NCBI GenBank assembly: GCA_033391075.1
Contig: JAWPMV010000002.1
Span: 1 to 64,000, forward strand
Direction of reading: 5' to 3'
Length of the DNA stretch: 64,000 bases
Source of the DNA: Bacteroidia bacterium
Lineage (GTDB): Bacteria; Bacteroidota; Bacteroidia; J057
The notes under the pieces were generated by a model. That model did no database searches and was not told the DNA's origin. It saw only the letters and a list, made by a program, of their open reading frames with translations. Positions 36,240-45,062 of the stretch are shown here, in pieces; position 1 is the first letter of the stretch, and each line of letters starts with the position of its first letter. The translations under genes and the position numbers were made by a program.

Positions 36240-36683
36240 TTAACAAAGAAAAGTTTGCAAGCTCGATATGAGGTCGCAAACAAGGAGCGGGGGTTTGTAG
36301 TTTTGGTGAGGGTGGGAAAACTTGTGGTCTTCGGGTAAGATTAGCTTAAGAACTATTGCTATGAACCCAAGAAGCAGAGGATCTATTTCAAGCTGGGTAA
36401 TAGAGGTCTTGGCTTGTAAGTCCTGTTCTGGCTTCAATACCTCAACAGTATCTTCGCAGCAGTCTTTTTCAGGTGAGGTTGAATTATCCTTTTGGTGAGA
36501 AGGATCTTTTGTATGCATAGGACAAGAATCCTTCTTTGCTTTTTTCTTGTCACAACTGTCTAATTTGAACAGAAAGGAACTATGTTTCAGTTCATTCTGG
36601 CAATAATGTTTTTGCACTACAAAGCCCACAGAGCTAAGTAATATGCAAATTGTCAGGATGATATGTATAATTTTTCTAAGCAA
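36240..36683 (-). CDS. HYC_CC_PP family small exported protein
   Basis: 147 aa with an N-terminal hydrophobic segment (about 3-22) and the three motifs that name the family: KHYCQ (about 26), DCCED (about 75) and YKPPLL (about 130). The middle is a Cys/His/Lys-rich, likely disordered stretch. The start is TTG at 36683; an in-frame TAA sits 9 bp upstream and there is no ATG. Such proteins usually head metal-resistance operons in Bacteroidetes, as here, 119 bp before cusA. A copper-binding role in the periplasm is inferred from the ligands and position. Confidence 0.85.
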   Translation of the reverse strand: MLRKIIHIILTICILLSSVGFVVQKHYCQNELKHSSFLFKLDSCDKKKAKKDSCPMHTKDPSHQKDNSTSPEKDCCEDTVEVLKPEQDLQAKTSITQLEIDPLLLGFIAIVLKLILPEDHKFSHPHQNYKPPLLVCDLISSLQTFLC

Positions 36684-36769
36684 GGATTTTTATCTCATAC
36701 AAAGGAACTGATATTTCAAAAAAAACTGTTATACATTTTTGGGAAATAGTTGCATGATTTTGCGCAAAA

Positions 36770-37966
36770 CTACAGCACCCAGAATTCAGGATCTAATCCC
36801 AATTCTCTGGCTTGGGATTTAATTTCTTCTGCATAGGTAGGATTAGTAATGAGAACCAAATCAGGATTCTCTGCAACTATATGCTCAGGTGCGACCACCA
36901 ATTGGCCACTGCCTGGTAAATATTTTCCCTGTCGCTTTTCATTAATATCTACGATTACTTTTATCAAATCATTAACTTCAAATAAGTTGAAGAAAGAAAC
37001 CGCTCTGGCACCCGCCCCCCAGGCAACAACTTTTTTTCCTTCTTCTGTAAGTGTTTTGATACGCTTGGTAGAGCTCATCTTGATCTCTTCTAAAGCCTCG
37101 GCAATCTTTAGGGCTTTATTCTTTAGTTCCTGCCTAATCTTAGGGACAGCTGGTATTGACAATTCTCTGGGCTTAGCTTCGATAGCCAAAAATTCATTTT
37201 TCCAGCAAGGATAGATATCCAATACTTCAAATCCACAAAGCTCAAAGAAATACCTCAAACTTTCTGGGGTATACCAGGATTTGTGTTCATAGACCAGGTT
37301 CCAAATACAGAGTTCGTCTAAATTGAAGTCGGTATTAGGCACTTCAAAGTAAACAATCGTGTCCCGCTGAGTTTCTAAATTTGAGCGCATGCTTTTCAGA
37401 AAATCAAAAGGATCATTCAGTAGATCTACAACTAACCTACATATGACAAAATCGGCTTGTAGATGTGCATACGATTTTGAATAATAATCTCGTATAAAAG
37501 AAACCTTATCATTTTTCTCTCCAATAAGATTCTCGTGATTGAAACCAGGATCTATACCAATGCCAGCATTCCCACCCTTTTGACAAATTTGACTCAGGAA
37601 ATAACCCTCTCCACATCCAACGTCAAGAATTTGCTTTTCTCTCAGATCATATTTATTTATGAGTCTATTGGTTGCCTCCTCTACATAGGCTTGAAATGAA
37701 GGCGACTTGGCTAAAGAAAAATCATAAGAATCAAACTGGATATTTTCATGACTATGGCCCTCATTGCAGATATAGCCACAATGGTCGCAATACGAAAGGA
37801 TAATATCTCCTTTTAAGGCCTTGTGGGCTTTTTCCACTGAGGATGCAAAAATCCCATCTTGCGTTGGCATCTTTGGGATTTCAAAAAAGTTCTCGGCCTC
37901 TTTTTCTCCACATAATGAGCAAAGGTGTTTCGTGGCAATTTTCAATTCATTGTGTTCTACAATCAT
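36770..37966 (-). CDS. Zinc-finger C-methyltransferase-like protein, paralog 2
   Basis: 398 aa with the same three-part layout as the copy at 16601: zinc segment CSLCGEKEAENFFEIP and YCDHCGYICNEGH, SAM domain motif ILDVGCGEGYFLSQIC (about 117), and C-terminal domain VVAWGAGARAVSFFN and RQGKYLPGSGQLVV. The text is closest to paralog 1 (both share ICNEGHxxExxxFDSxDFSLA). It is divergent from paralog 3 at 38218, with a 251-bp shared upstream region. The stop lies just beyond the end of the copper operon, so this gene marks the boundary of the island. The likely substrate is a nucleotide-activated sugar. Confidence 0.85.
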   Translation of the reverse strand: MIVEHNELKIATKHLCSLCGEKEAENFFEIPKMPTQDGIFASSVEKAHKALKGDIILSYCDHCGYICNEGHSHENIQFDSYDFSLAKSPSFQAYVEEATNRLINKYDLREKQILDVGCGEGYFLSQICQKGGNAGIGIDPGFNHENLIGEKNDKVSFIRDYYSKSYAHLQADFVICRLVVDLLNDPFDFLKSMRSNLETQRDTIVYFEVPNTDFNLDELCIWNLVYEHKSWYTPESLRYFFELCGFEVLDIYPCWKNEFLAIEAKPRELSIPAVPKIRQELKNKALKIAEALEEIKMSSTKRIKTLTEEGKKVVAWGAGARAVSFFNLFEVNDLIKVIVDINEKRQGKYLPGSGQLVVAPEHIVAENPDLVLITNPTYAEEIKSQARELGLDPEFWVL

Positions 37967-38217
37967 ATGTATAGCATTTAATAGACTAGGGGTTAAATAT
38001 TAATACAACCACAGGCGCAGGACTAGAATAAGCCAGATAATAGCCTAGACGTACTATTTCCAGAAAAGGCTTCCACCTCTTCATAATTTTTTTATTGTGC
38101 TGGAAACCTTTAGAGAAACTTCTACGACTTAGCCTAATGAGTCTTTCTTTTTGATTGCCCATCTACAGCCTTTATTCAGTTAAGGTTAATTATTCACGTT
38201 AAGTTTAAAGTCGAAAA

Positions 38218-39396
38218 ATGAGTCTTAATCATTTATGCTCTGTATGTCAAAGTCATGATACAACCGAACTGTACTCACTCTCTCAGGTACCTACTCAAGA
38301 TGGGCGTCTTTCTGAAACCCTCAAGGAAGCCAAAAGTAGCCCCATAGGGAATATTGATCTGGTGTATTGCTATTCTTGTGGATATGTAGAAAACGTAAGT
38401 TATGACCGGGGAAAAACGAATTTTGATTCTTATGATTTTTCTGTCTTTCATTCTCCCTCCTTTGCCTCTTATCTTGATAGGATCGTATCTAGACTGGTGA
38501 AAAAGCATCATATATACAACAAGACAATTTTGGAAGTGGGTTCTGGGGATGGCTATTTTCTCAAATCACTTTGTTTACTCGGGGATAATGATGGTATTGG
38601 CATAGATCCTGGGTTTGAACTTAAAGCAGAAAAACATTCTACTTTTTCTGTAAACTTTATTCGCGAGTACTATTCCGAAAAACACCAGGATCTTAGACCT
38701 GATTTCTTGTTTTGTCGCCATGTATTAAATGCTGTTCCTGACCCCATAGGATTTCTCAAGACAATCAGAAAAAATCTAAAGAATACTCCTGATTGTGTAC
38801 TTTATTTTGAAGTTCCCAATGCACATTACACATTTGGAGAAAAAGTTGTTTGGAATGTTGTCTATGAACACAAATCGTGGTTTGCCCCCGCTTCACTCGT
38901 CCATATTTTTGAACATTGCGGGTTTGAAGTATTAGACGTAGTTCCTTGTTGGAAGGACGAATTTTTGGCAATTGAAGTCAGGCTTGCGCAAGCAGCTTTT
39001 AAGGTGGATGCGGTATTTAAAAAAGACCTTGTGTTGTTTTCAAATGAGGTTCAATCATTTCAAAATAGTGTTGAAAAAATCACAGAAGAAAATAGAAAAA
39101 GAGTAGCAACAATTGGAACGAAAAGCGTTAAAGTTGTCATGTGGGGCGCAGGAGCTAGAGGGCTTGCATTCTTAAATATGTACCCAGTTGATAAAACTAT
39201 CCAATATGTTGTCGATATCAATCCCCTGAGGCATGGGAAATTTATGCCAGGATCAGGACATACTGTAATCAGCCCTGAAGAGCTCTCTGCGATTAAACCG
39301 GATTTGATCATTATTAATAACCCTACCTATGAATTGGAGATAAAAAACCATGCTTCGAGACTTGGATTACATGCAGAATTTTGGGTTCTTAATTAA
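38218..39396 (+). CDS. Zinc-finger C-methyltransferase-like protein, paralog 3
   Basis: 392 aa. The zinc segment has CSVCQ (about 7) and YCYSCGYVENVS (about 58). The SAM motif is ILEVGSGDGYFLKSL; here Gly-Ser-Gly replaces the Gly-Cys-Gly of the other two copies. The C-terminal domain has VVMWGAGARGLAFLN and RHGKFMPGSGHTVI. It is more diverged than paralogs 1 and 2 are from each other. It starts a plus-strand run with the glycosyltransferase 9 bp downstream, so it probably acts on the same glycan or its sugar donor. Confidence 0.85.
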   Translation: MSLNHLCSVCQSHDTTELYSLSQVPTQDGRLSETLKEAKSSPIGNIDLVYCYSCGYVENVSYDRGKTNFDSYDFSVFHSPSFASYLDRIVSRLVKKHHIYNKTILEVGSGDGYFLKSLCLLGDNDGIGIDPGFELKAEKHSTFSVNFIREYYSEKHQDLRPDFLFCRHVLNAVPDPIGFLKTIRKNLKNTPDCVLYFEVPNAHYTFGEKVVWNVVYEHKSWFAPASLVHIFEHCGFEVLDVVPCWKDEFLAIEVRLAQAAFKVDAVFKKDLVLFSNEVQSFQNSVEKITEENRKRVATIGTKSVKVVMWGAGARGLAFLNMYPVDKTIQYVVDINPLRHGKFMPGSGHTVISPEELSAIKPDLIIINNPTYELEIKNHASRLGLHAEFWVLN

Positions 39397-39405
39397 AATA
39401 TACGT

Positions 39406-40332
39406 ATGAATACGCCTACAATAAGCATACTTGTAGTTACCTATAATCGTAGCCAAATTGTACGACGGGCTGTAGATAGCATCCTTGCACAAACCTATCA
39501 AGATTTTGAAATCATATTGGTCAACAACGGATCTACTGATAATACGAGCGCAGTTTTGGCTCCCTATCTGGACAATGAGAAGATTAGGTATTTCACTATA
39601 TCTGAAAACAAGGGTGCTGCAGCTGGATTTAACTTTGCTTTTGATCAAATTCAGGGGGAGTGGTTTACTTTGTTACCAGATGATGATGTACTTCTTCCTA
39701 GTGCTTTTGAAACCCTTCTCAAGATTCCCCAAAATATTGATCCGACTATCACTGCGGTAACATGTAATTGTATTGACAGCTCAACCAGGGGCTTTTCAGG
39801 GTACGGATTGTATGAAAGCCAATTCCTGGACTTAGAAAAGATTGTGAAAAATTGCTCCGGTGAATTTTACGGAATTACCAAAACCGAATTATTAGGAAAT
39901 AAGCGGTTGAATGTTGATTTGATAGGATATGAAGATTCTTTTTGGTACCAAATTGATGCGATAGCCAAACGGTATTACTTACACGAAGCCCACAGAATAT
40001 ATTCTACAGAGATCGACCCCTTATATAGAATCTCTATGACTAATGAAAGCCATCAGAGAAATATCAAGCGAAAAGTCCAATTATACAGTGTTTTATTGCA
40101 TGAAGACTTCTATTGGAAAGTTACCAAAAAATACAACTTAAAGGAATTTCTCATGCGATCCTTTTATGGGTGGTTTTTCCTACATCTGGTGAAGGACAAG
40201 GAAGGAAGTCAGGGATATGCACAAAAACTGGCAGAGATTCCTGGCTTTAATAAATACAAACTTTTTTCGATGATCTTCACTTTAATGGGAACCAAGATCT
40301 CCAAATTCCTATATGTAAAGAAGCTGGTTTAA
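39406..40332 (+). CDS. Glycosyltransferase family 2
   Basis: 308 aa with the GT-A fold signature at the N-terminus: ISILVVTYNRSQIVRRAVDS, then QDFEIILVNNGSTDNT, and the metal-binding DxD as PDDDVLLP at about residue 91. The C-terminal half holds helices likely to bind the acceptor and no membrane spans, so it is a peripheral cytoplasmic enzyme. It is 9 bp after methyltransferase paralog 3. With the flippase downstream it supports an exported polysaccharide or lipid-linked oligosaccharide being made here. The donor sugar is unknown. Confidence 0.9.
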   Translation: MNTPTISILVVTYNRSQIVRRAVDSILAQTYQDFEIILVNNGSTDNTSAVLAPYLDNEKIRYFTISENKGAAAGFNFAFDQIQGEWFTLLPDDDVLLPSAFETLLKIPQNIDPTITAVTCNCIDSSTRGFSGYGLYESQFLDLEKIVKNCSGEFYGITKTELLGNKRLNVDLIGYEDSFWYQIDAIAKRYYLHEAHRIYSTEIDPLYRISMTNESHQRNIKRKVQLYSVLLHEDFYWKVTKKYNLKEFLMRSFYGWFFLHLVKDKEGSQGYAQKLAEIPGFNKYKLFSMIFTLMGTKISKFLYVKKLV

Positions 40333-40366
40333 ACAAAACCAAATATTTCTTACATAAAAAAATCTA

Positions 40367-40984
40367 TTGGAAGCTTTTTCCAATAAAAATACGACTAGGC
40401 TAGTAAAAGAGTCTAAAATCTTGGATCAAGATCAAAAATTAGCTGAATCTTTAATAGGTGCTTGTCGAAAGGGAGATTTATCTGCTCAAAGAAATCTCTA
40501 TGCACACTATTATCGTTATGCGATGGGAGTTGCACTTAGGTTCTGTAGCACCAGAGAAGATGCGATGGAGGTTGTTAATGACAGTTTCTTAAAGGTCTTT
40601 GTAAAACTACAGTCCAAAGAAAAAATAAAAGTTTTCCGACCCTGGTTTCGTCGTGTTCTGATAAATACCTCTATTGATAACTTTAGGAAACAGAAAAACC
40701 GATTTCAAACCCTGGAGATTGCCTATGCTTTTTCTGAGAAAGATTCTTACACCATTCTCGATAAGCTAAATGAGGAGGAAATAATAGCGTTGATCCAAAA
40801 ACTGAGTCCGGCATATAGGATGGTATTTAATTTATATGTCATCGAGGGTCATTCGCACAAAGAGATTGCAGATAAACTTGGCATAGAGGTAAGCACATCA
40901 AAGGGCAATCTCTCCAAAGCGAAAGCCCGCTTAAGGATATTGCTCAGTAAGATATATCCTGAAAGAATTGAACATTATGGATGA
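40367..40984 (+). CDS. ECF RNA polymerase sigma factor, copy 2
   Basis: 205 aa, sigma-70 ECF type. Region 2 has LYAHYYRYAMGVALRF, REDAMEVVNDSFLKVF and FRPWFRRVLINTSIDNFRK. Region 4 has LSPAYRMVFNLYVIEGHSHK and STSKGNLSKAKARL. The frame opens at TTG 40367; a start further in is possible, since copy 1 aligns only from about residue 20 on. The end overlaps the next gene by the same TATGGATGA arrangement as copy 1. The similarity in text and coupling shows that the sigma/barrel pair was duplicated as a unit. Confidence 0.92.
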   Translation: MEAFSNKNTTRLVKESKILDQDQKLAESLIGACRKGDLSAQRNLYAHYYRYAMGVALRFCSTREDAMEVVNDSFLKVFVKLQSKEKIKVFRPWFRRVLINTSIDNFRKQKNRFQTLEIAYAFSEKDSYTILDKLNEEEIIALIQKLSPAYRMVFNLYVIEGHSHKEIADKLGIEVSTSKGNLSKAKARLRILLSKIYPERIEHYG

Positions 40985-42230
40985 ACAAAACATAGATCGC
41001 AGGCTTAAAGAGCGATTTGAATCATTCGAAGACTCACGCTTTGATGAGCAAAATTGGGAAAGATTATCCCTTGCCCTCTCTCATATCAATAAATCAGCAG
41101 GGAGAGTCTTGATTAGTTCCAAACAATTTCTTTATTCGACCATCATTCTTTTACTTTTATCCAACCTTATCCTCATAGGTTTTTTGCTAAAAGGTAATGC
41201 TAGAATCGAGCAACTTATGGACAAAGTCATAGAGAATGGAGATATAAAAAGCACTAATGACACGATCTATATTGCCGCTGCTACTCCATTGACCATTGCT
41301 ATAAATACAGACTTACCATCAGGGGAAACCCTTAACCCTTTGACGAAACCAGAAAATAGAGAAACTTTTTTATCTAAAACAAGCAATCATATTAAGGAAG
41401 AACTTTTACCAAAGGAAAAAATTGAGTTAGAGAAAAGCGCCTCGTATATAACCAAAACAGAAGGTAGAGAAAATCTAAAAACACAATCTAGGTCGATGAG
41501 CATAGATAGTTTAGCTCCTACTGCTAAGGAGGTCAAAAATAGTGCAGTTCCTAAAGAATTAGTGAATACACCCAAAGATGCTATTGCTGATAATAAACAT
41601 TCAAAAAGATTACAATTACCAAAATTGAGCCTCAGACCTGGTTTTTTCATTGGACTTCCTAGAATCAGTACGGATAAGAGTAAAACAGTTCCTGGATTTA
41701 CCTTGGGGGTTGATCTGGAATTTCAATTGTCAGATCAGTTGAATCTTCATACAGCTATTTCTTATCTCCCGCTTTCCTATAAAATCGATGATCATGATCT
41801 TCCTGGAGCGATAAATCAATTAATTAAGACCTATCCTGCTATTTCAGAAGATCAGTCTATAAGAAGCTTGCATGAGGTAATGTCAACTTCTCAAACTTTC
41901 GAAATACCCCTTGGGATTAGATATGATCTAAAAGTTCTAAATAATTCAAGGGTTTTTGTTGAAGGAGGTATCTATGGGAGATGGTTTTTAAACCAAAAAT
42001 TTGAATACGAATTCACTAAGGGAGAGAGCAGGCTTATACGGAATATGAAGTTTCATGATCCATCCTTTTCTTTTGGAGGGTTTTACGCAGCCTTCGGGAA
42101 TAAAATTAGACTACGGAAAAACATAGGGGAAATAGAAATTTTTCTAAAAAGAGATTGGAAGCCGCAAGGTTTAGAAGGCAGAATTTATAGTATCTGGGGC
42201 TTAAAGGGATCATACAGATTGCATCCCTAA
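40977..42230 (+). CDS. Candidate dual-membrane anti-sigma protein with C-terminal beta-barrel, copy 2
   Basis: 417 aa from the ATG at 40977 (a TTG 9 bp upstream is in frame). The layout equals copy 1: head MDEQNIDRRLKERFESFEDS, inner-membrane helix (FLYSTIILLLLSNLILIGFL, about 45-65), a polar linker of about 140 residues and a barrel-like domain from about 210 (LRPGFFIGLPRISTDKSKTV) to WGLKGSYRLHP. The best-kept block in both copies is TYPAISEDQSIRSLHE between strands; this could be the signal-sensing or gating loop. The linkers are nearly unrelated in sequence but alike in length, as expected if they only bridge the periplasm. Confidence 0.7.
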   Translation: MDEQNIDRRLKERFESFEDSRFDEQNWERLSLALSHINKSAGRVLISSKQFLYSTIILLLLSNLILIGFLLKGNARIEQLMDKVIENGDIKSTNDTIYIAAATPLTIAINTDLPSGETLNPLTKPENRETFLSKTSNHIKEELLPKEKIELEKSASYITKTEGRENLKTQSRSMSIDSLAPTAKEVKNSAVPKELVNTPKDAIADNKHSKRLQLPKLSLRPGFFIGLPRISTDKSKTVPGFTLGVDLEFQLSDQLNLHTAISYLPLSYKIDDHDLPGAINQLIKTYPAISEDQSIRSLHEVMSTSQTFEIPLGIRYDLKVLNNSRVFVEGGIYGRWFLNQKFEYEFTKGESRLIRNMKFHDPSFSFGGFYAAFGNKIRLRKNIGEIEIFLKRDWKPQGLEGRIYSIWGLKGSYRLHP

Positions 42231-42309
42231 TCATTAATATAAATAATCAGTTTTGAGCTTTGATTTCACTGCATGTGAACTCAAGAGATTAAGCGTTTGC
42301 AAAAGAAGT

Positions 42310-43689
42310 ATGAATTTCACTCAGAAATTGAAAAATCGAATCAGTAGTGGGCATGAGCGAACGGTTCGAGCAAAAAAGAATATTCTCCTTGCAATTTTTT
42401 ATCGGGGTATAGGAATTTTAGTAGGCTTTGCCATATCTCCTTTGTCTTTAGCATACCTTGACCAAACCCAACTTGGCATCTTCATTTTAATTTCTACAAC
42501 CTTTGATTGGTTTGAAGATCTTGATTTAGGAGTAGGTAAAGGGATGAAAAATAAGGTAGGTGAAGCAGTTGCAAAGGGTAAGGATTTGGAGGCAAGGGCT
42601 TATATAAGCTCAGCCTATGGGGCGGTATCGATTATTTTTGCTTCACTTGCTTTTGTCTTCATTTTTGCAAGCTTCCTGATCCCATGGTCAGAGTTTACAA
42701 AAACTGATCCTGGGATGAATTCGGAAATACGAATGTTGGCCATTATAGTTTGTGCAGCTTTTGCGATTCGCTTTGTTTCCTCTTTGATATATGACATTTT
42801 TGGCGCACTTCAAGAAACGGCCAAGATTGATTTTTACCATACCTTGACAAAGGTTACTTTCCTGGTGATCATGTGTCTGTTAATTTACTCGACCGAATCT
42901 TCTCTCCTGTATTTCGGTGCTTCCAAGTCCTTCACTTTTGCTTTTATCCCCTTGATAGTTGGCTTTTTTGCTTTTAGAAAAAACCTAAGGAAATACGCTC
43001 CTTCTATTCTCTTTTTCCAAAAGAAATATCTAAATACCCTGCTGAGTTTAGGAGGGATGTTCTTCCTGATCAGAGTAGCTATGGTAGTCATTTATCAAAC
43101 CAATACCCTACTAATCACCACCCTTCTGGATGTCAGTCTGGTTCCGATTTATGATTTCTCCTACAAGTATTTTAGTATCCTCCTCATGCTATTTGTGATC
43201 ATTACGAATCAACTTTGGCCTGCTTATGTAGAAGCTTATGCCAAAAATGATTATGAATGGATGAGAACTACTATCGACAAAATTGTAAAGATTTGGCTGG
43301 GCAGCGTCGTTTTGGGAATCCTCATGGTTCTATTTTCACAAGTCTTCTATTTCTATTGGATCAACGTCTGGCAAACAGAAGACAAGATTATGGTTTTTCC
43401 CCTGTCAGTGTCCATTTTTATTTGTATGTCCGTTTGTATGACTAATTGGGTAAACGCCTTTAACCTGGTCCTGAATGGTACTGGCAAGATTCGTTTGCAA
43501 ATGTATGCCATGATCTTTGCAGCCATAATAAATATCCCAGCCTCAATTTTTTTTACCAAAACTTTAGGGATGGGTATAGAAGGGATCATTTTGGGTACGC
43601 TAGTAAGCCTGATCCCAAATGCGATTTTGGCCCCTGTCCAGGTTAAAATGATTCTTAGAAAAAAGGACAAGGGAATATGGTCCAAATAA
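42310..43689 (+). CDS. Oligosaccharide flippase (Wzx/MATE-type membrane protein)
   Basis: 459 aa from the ATG at 42310 (MNFTQKLKNRIS); an open frame reaches back to 42253, but the added 19 residues look non-coding and Cys/Lys-rich. About 12 hydrophobic helices are spread over the length, with Arg/Lys-rich cytoplasmic turns, and the first helix begins ILLAIFYRGIGILVGFA. This is the polysaccharide-transporter fold that moves lipid-linked oligosaccharides across the inner membrane. It lies 80 bp after the barrel protein and 36 bp before the first small methyltransferase, on the same strand. Confidence 0.88.
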   Translation: MNFTQKLKNRISSGHERTVRAKKNILLAIFYRGIGILVGFAISPLSLAYLDQTQLGIFILISTTFDWFEDLDLGVGKGMKNKVGEAVAKGKDLEARAYISSAYGAVSIIFASLAFVFIFASFLIPWSEFTKTDPGMNSEIRMLAIIVCAAFAIRFVSSLIYDIFGALQETAKIDFYHTLTKVTFLVIMCLLIYSTESSLLYFGASKSFTFAFIPLIVGFFAFRKNLRKYAPSILFFQKKYLNTLLSLGGMFFLIRVAMVVIYQTNTLLITTLLDVSLVPIYDFSYKYFSILLMLFVIITNQLWPAYVEAYAKNDYEWMRTTIDKIVKIWLGSVVLGILMVLFSQVFYFYWINVWQTEDKIMVFPLSVSIFICMSVCMTNWVNAFNLVLNGTGKIRLQMYAMIFAAIINIPASIFFTKTLGMGIEGIILGTLVSLIPNAILAPVQVKMILRKKDKGIWSK

Positions 43690-43724
43690 AGTACAGTAAT
43701 TCATTCTAATTCCGTTTTTGCCAT

Positions 43725-44348
43725 ATGATCAAAACTATGAATCTTAGTAAGTCTTTGCTCGATAAGTTAATCCGAAGGAAAAGCATATGGTATGAAAAAT
43801 TGAGAGGATTGGATTTTACTAGGACTGTGGATAGTAAAACCCTTCGTTTAGACTATTTCGAAGGGGATGTGTTTTACGCAGCTACTTTAAGCCGTGATTT
43901 AATAGAAGTATTAGATGTTATTTCAATTCCAGAGGGAAGCAGAATCCTCGATTTTGGGGCAGGAAAAGGAGCTGCCATGAAAATCATGCAAAAATATAAC
44001 TTCCTGGAGGTTGCAGGTGTAGAAATATCCGGAGATTTATGCAAAATTGCCCAGAAGAATTTCAAGATCTTAGGGTTCACAGATCTTGAAATATATGAAT
44101 CGGATGCTTCCCTATTCGTGGATATAGATCGATTTACTCATTTTTATTTTTTTCACCCCTTTTCTAGAGATGTGATGAAGCAAGTTCTAGATAATATCCT
44201 AAAATCAGTTCAGGTTTTCCCTAGGAAAGTGAGCCTGATTTATTACAATCCCGGTTATCAGGATTTGCTTGATGCTAGACGAGAACTGAAGCTTGAGAAA
44301 AGCTTCGAAGGATGGAAATACAGGACCCTGGTTTATTCATACAAATAA
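43725..44348 (+). CDS. Small class I SAM-dependent methyltransferase, copy A
   Basis: 207 aa. The SAM-binding motif is ILDFGAGKGAAMKIM (about residues 71-85), followed by the acidic end of strand 2 (EVAGVEIS). A block FYFFHPFSRDVMKQVL stands where motif IV is expected. The N-terminus (WYEKLRGLDFTRTVDSKTL) is shared with the next gene and not with common families I know. Genes of this kind often lie in capsule or O-antigen loci, but the substrate is not clear. Copies A and B are tandem duplicates 36 bp apart. Confidence 0.8.
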   Translation: MIKTMNLSKSLLDKLIRRKSIWYEKLRGLDFTRTVDSKTLRLDYFEGDVFYAATLSRDLIEVLDVISIPEGSRILDFGAGKGAAMKIMQKYNFLEVAGVEISGDLCKIAQKNFKILGFTDLEIYESDASLFVDIDRFTHFYFFHPFSRDVMKQVLDNILKSVQVFPRKVSLIYYNPGYQDLLDARRELKLEKSFEGWKYRTLVYSYK

Positions 44349-44384
44349 ATCCTCGAAATTTGTTCAAAATTTATACTCAATATT

Positions 44385-45062
44385 ATGGCTGTTCTTAATG
44401 GACAAAAGAGAATATATTCTTCTCTTATCGGGAAAATAAAAAGGAAAATAAAAATTATTCGAGAGAAGCTTATGGGTCTAGATTTTACTAAAACCGTTGA
44501 TAACAAATCACTTGGGCTTGATGAATTTGGTGAAGGGATATTTTATGCTCCAAGCGAAAATCGAGACCTGGAAAAAATACTGAATACTCTCAGAATCTCT
44601 CCCTTAGATCGAATTCTGGATTATGGTGCTGGTAAAGGGGCAGCCATGATGTTAATGGATAACTATGATTTTGCAGAGGTAGCAGGGGTAGAGATTTCAA
44701 AAGAACTCTGTGAAATTGCTAAGAAAAACTTTAAGCATCTTCAAAAGCCTCACCTGAAGGTTTACGAATCAGATGCACGGGAATTCTCTGATATTGAGCG
44801 TTTCACGCATTTTTATTTCCTTCATCCCTTCCCTCCAGATGTGATGGAAGTTGTATTAAATAACATCCGGGATTCTTTTATAAAGAACCTGAGAAAAGTC
44901 AATCTAATATATTATAGTCCAGCTCATAAAAATGTATTTGAGGAGCGAAATGACCTATTCTTGAATGTGTCTATTAAAGGGTGGAGATATGAAACTAATA
45001 TCTGTACCGAGCGGTGGACAAAAGAGGAAAAACCATCGATTTTATCTTTTTCACAAACGTAA
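44385..45062 (+). CDS. Small class I SAM-dependent methyltransferase, copy B, 3' end replaced by IS6 DNA
   Basis: 225-codon frame, a tandem relative of copy A (shared LDFTKTVDNKSLG, ILDYGAGKGAAM and FYFLHPFPPDVMEVVL). It stays parallel to copy A up to GWRYETN (about residue 207). After this, near base 45008, the DNA becomes IS6 transposase sequence, and the last about 18 residues (TERWTKEEKPSILSFSQT) are read out of frame from the element. Only the last few native residues are lost, so the enzyme could still fold. Whether it is functional is open. Confidence 0.7.
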   Translation: MAVLNGQKRIYSSLIGKIKRKIKIIREKLMGLDFTKTVDNKSLGLDEFGEGIFYAPSENRDLEKILNTLRISPLDRILDYGAGKGAAMMLMDNYDFAEVAGVEISKELCEIAKKNFKHLQKPHLKVYESDAREFSDIERFTHFYFLHPFPPDVMEVVLNNIRDSFIKNLRKVNLIYYSPAHKNVFEERNDLFLNVSIKGWRYETNICTERWTKEEKPSILSFSQT

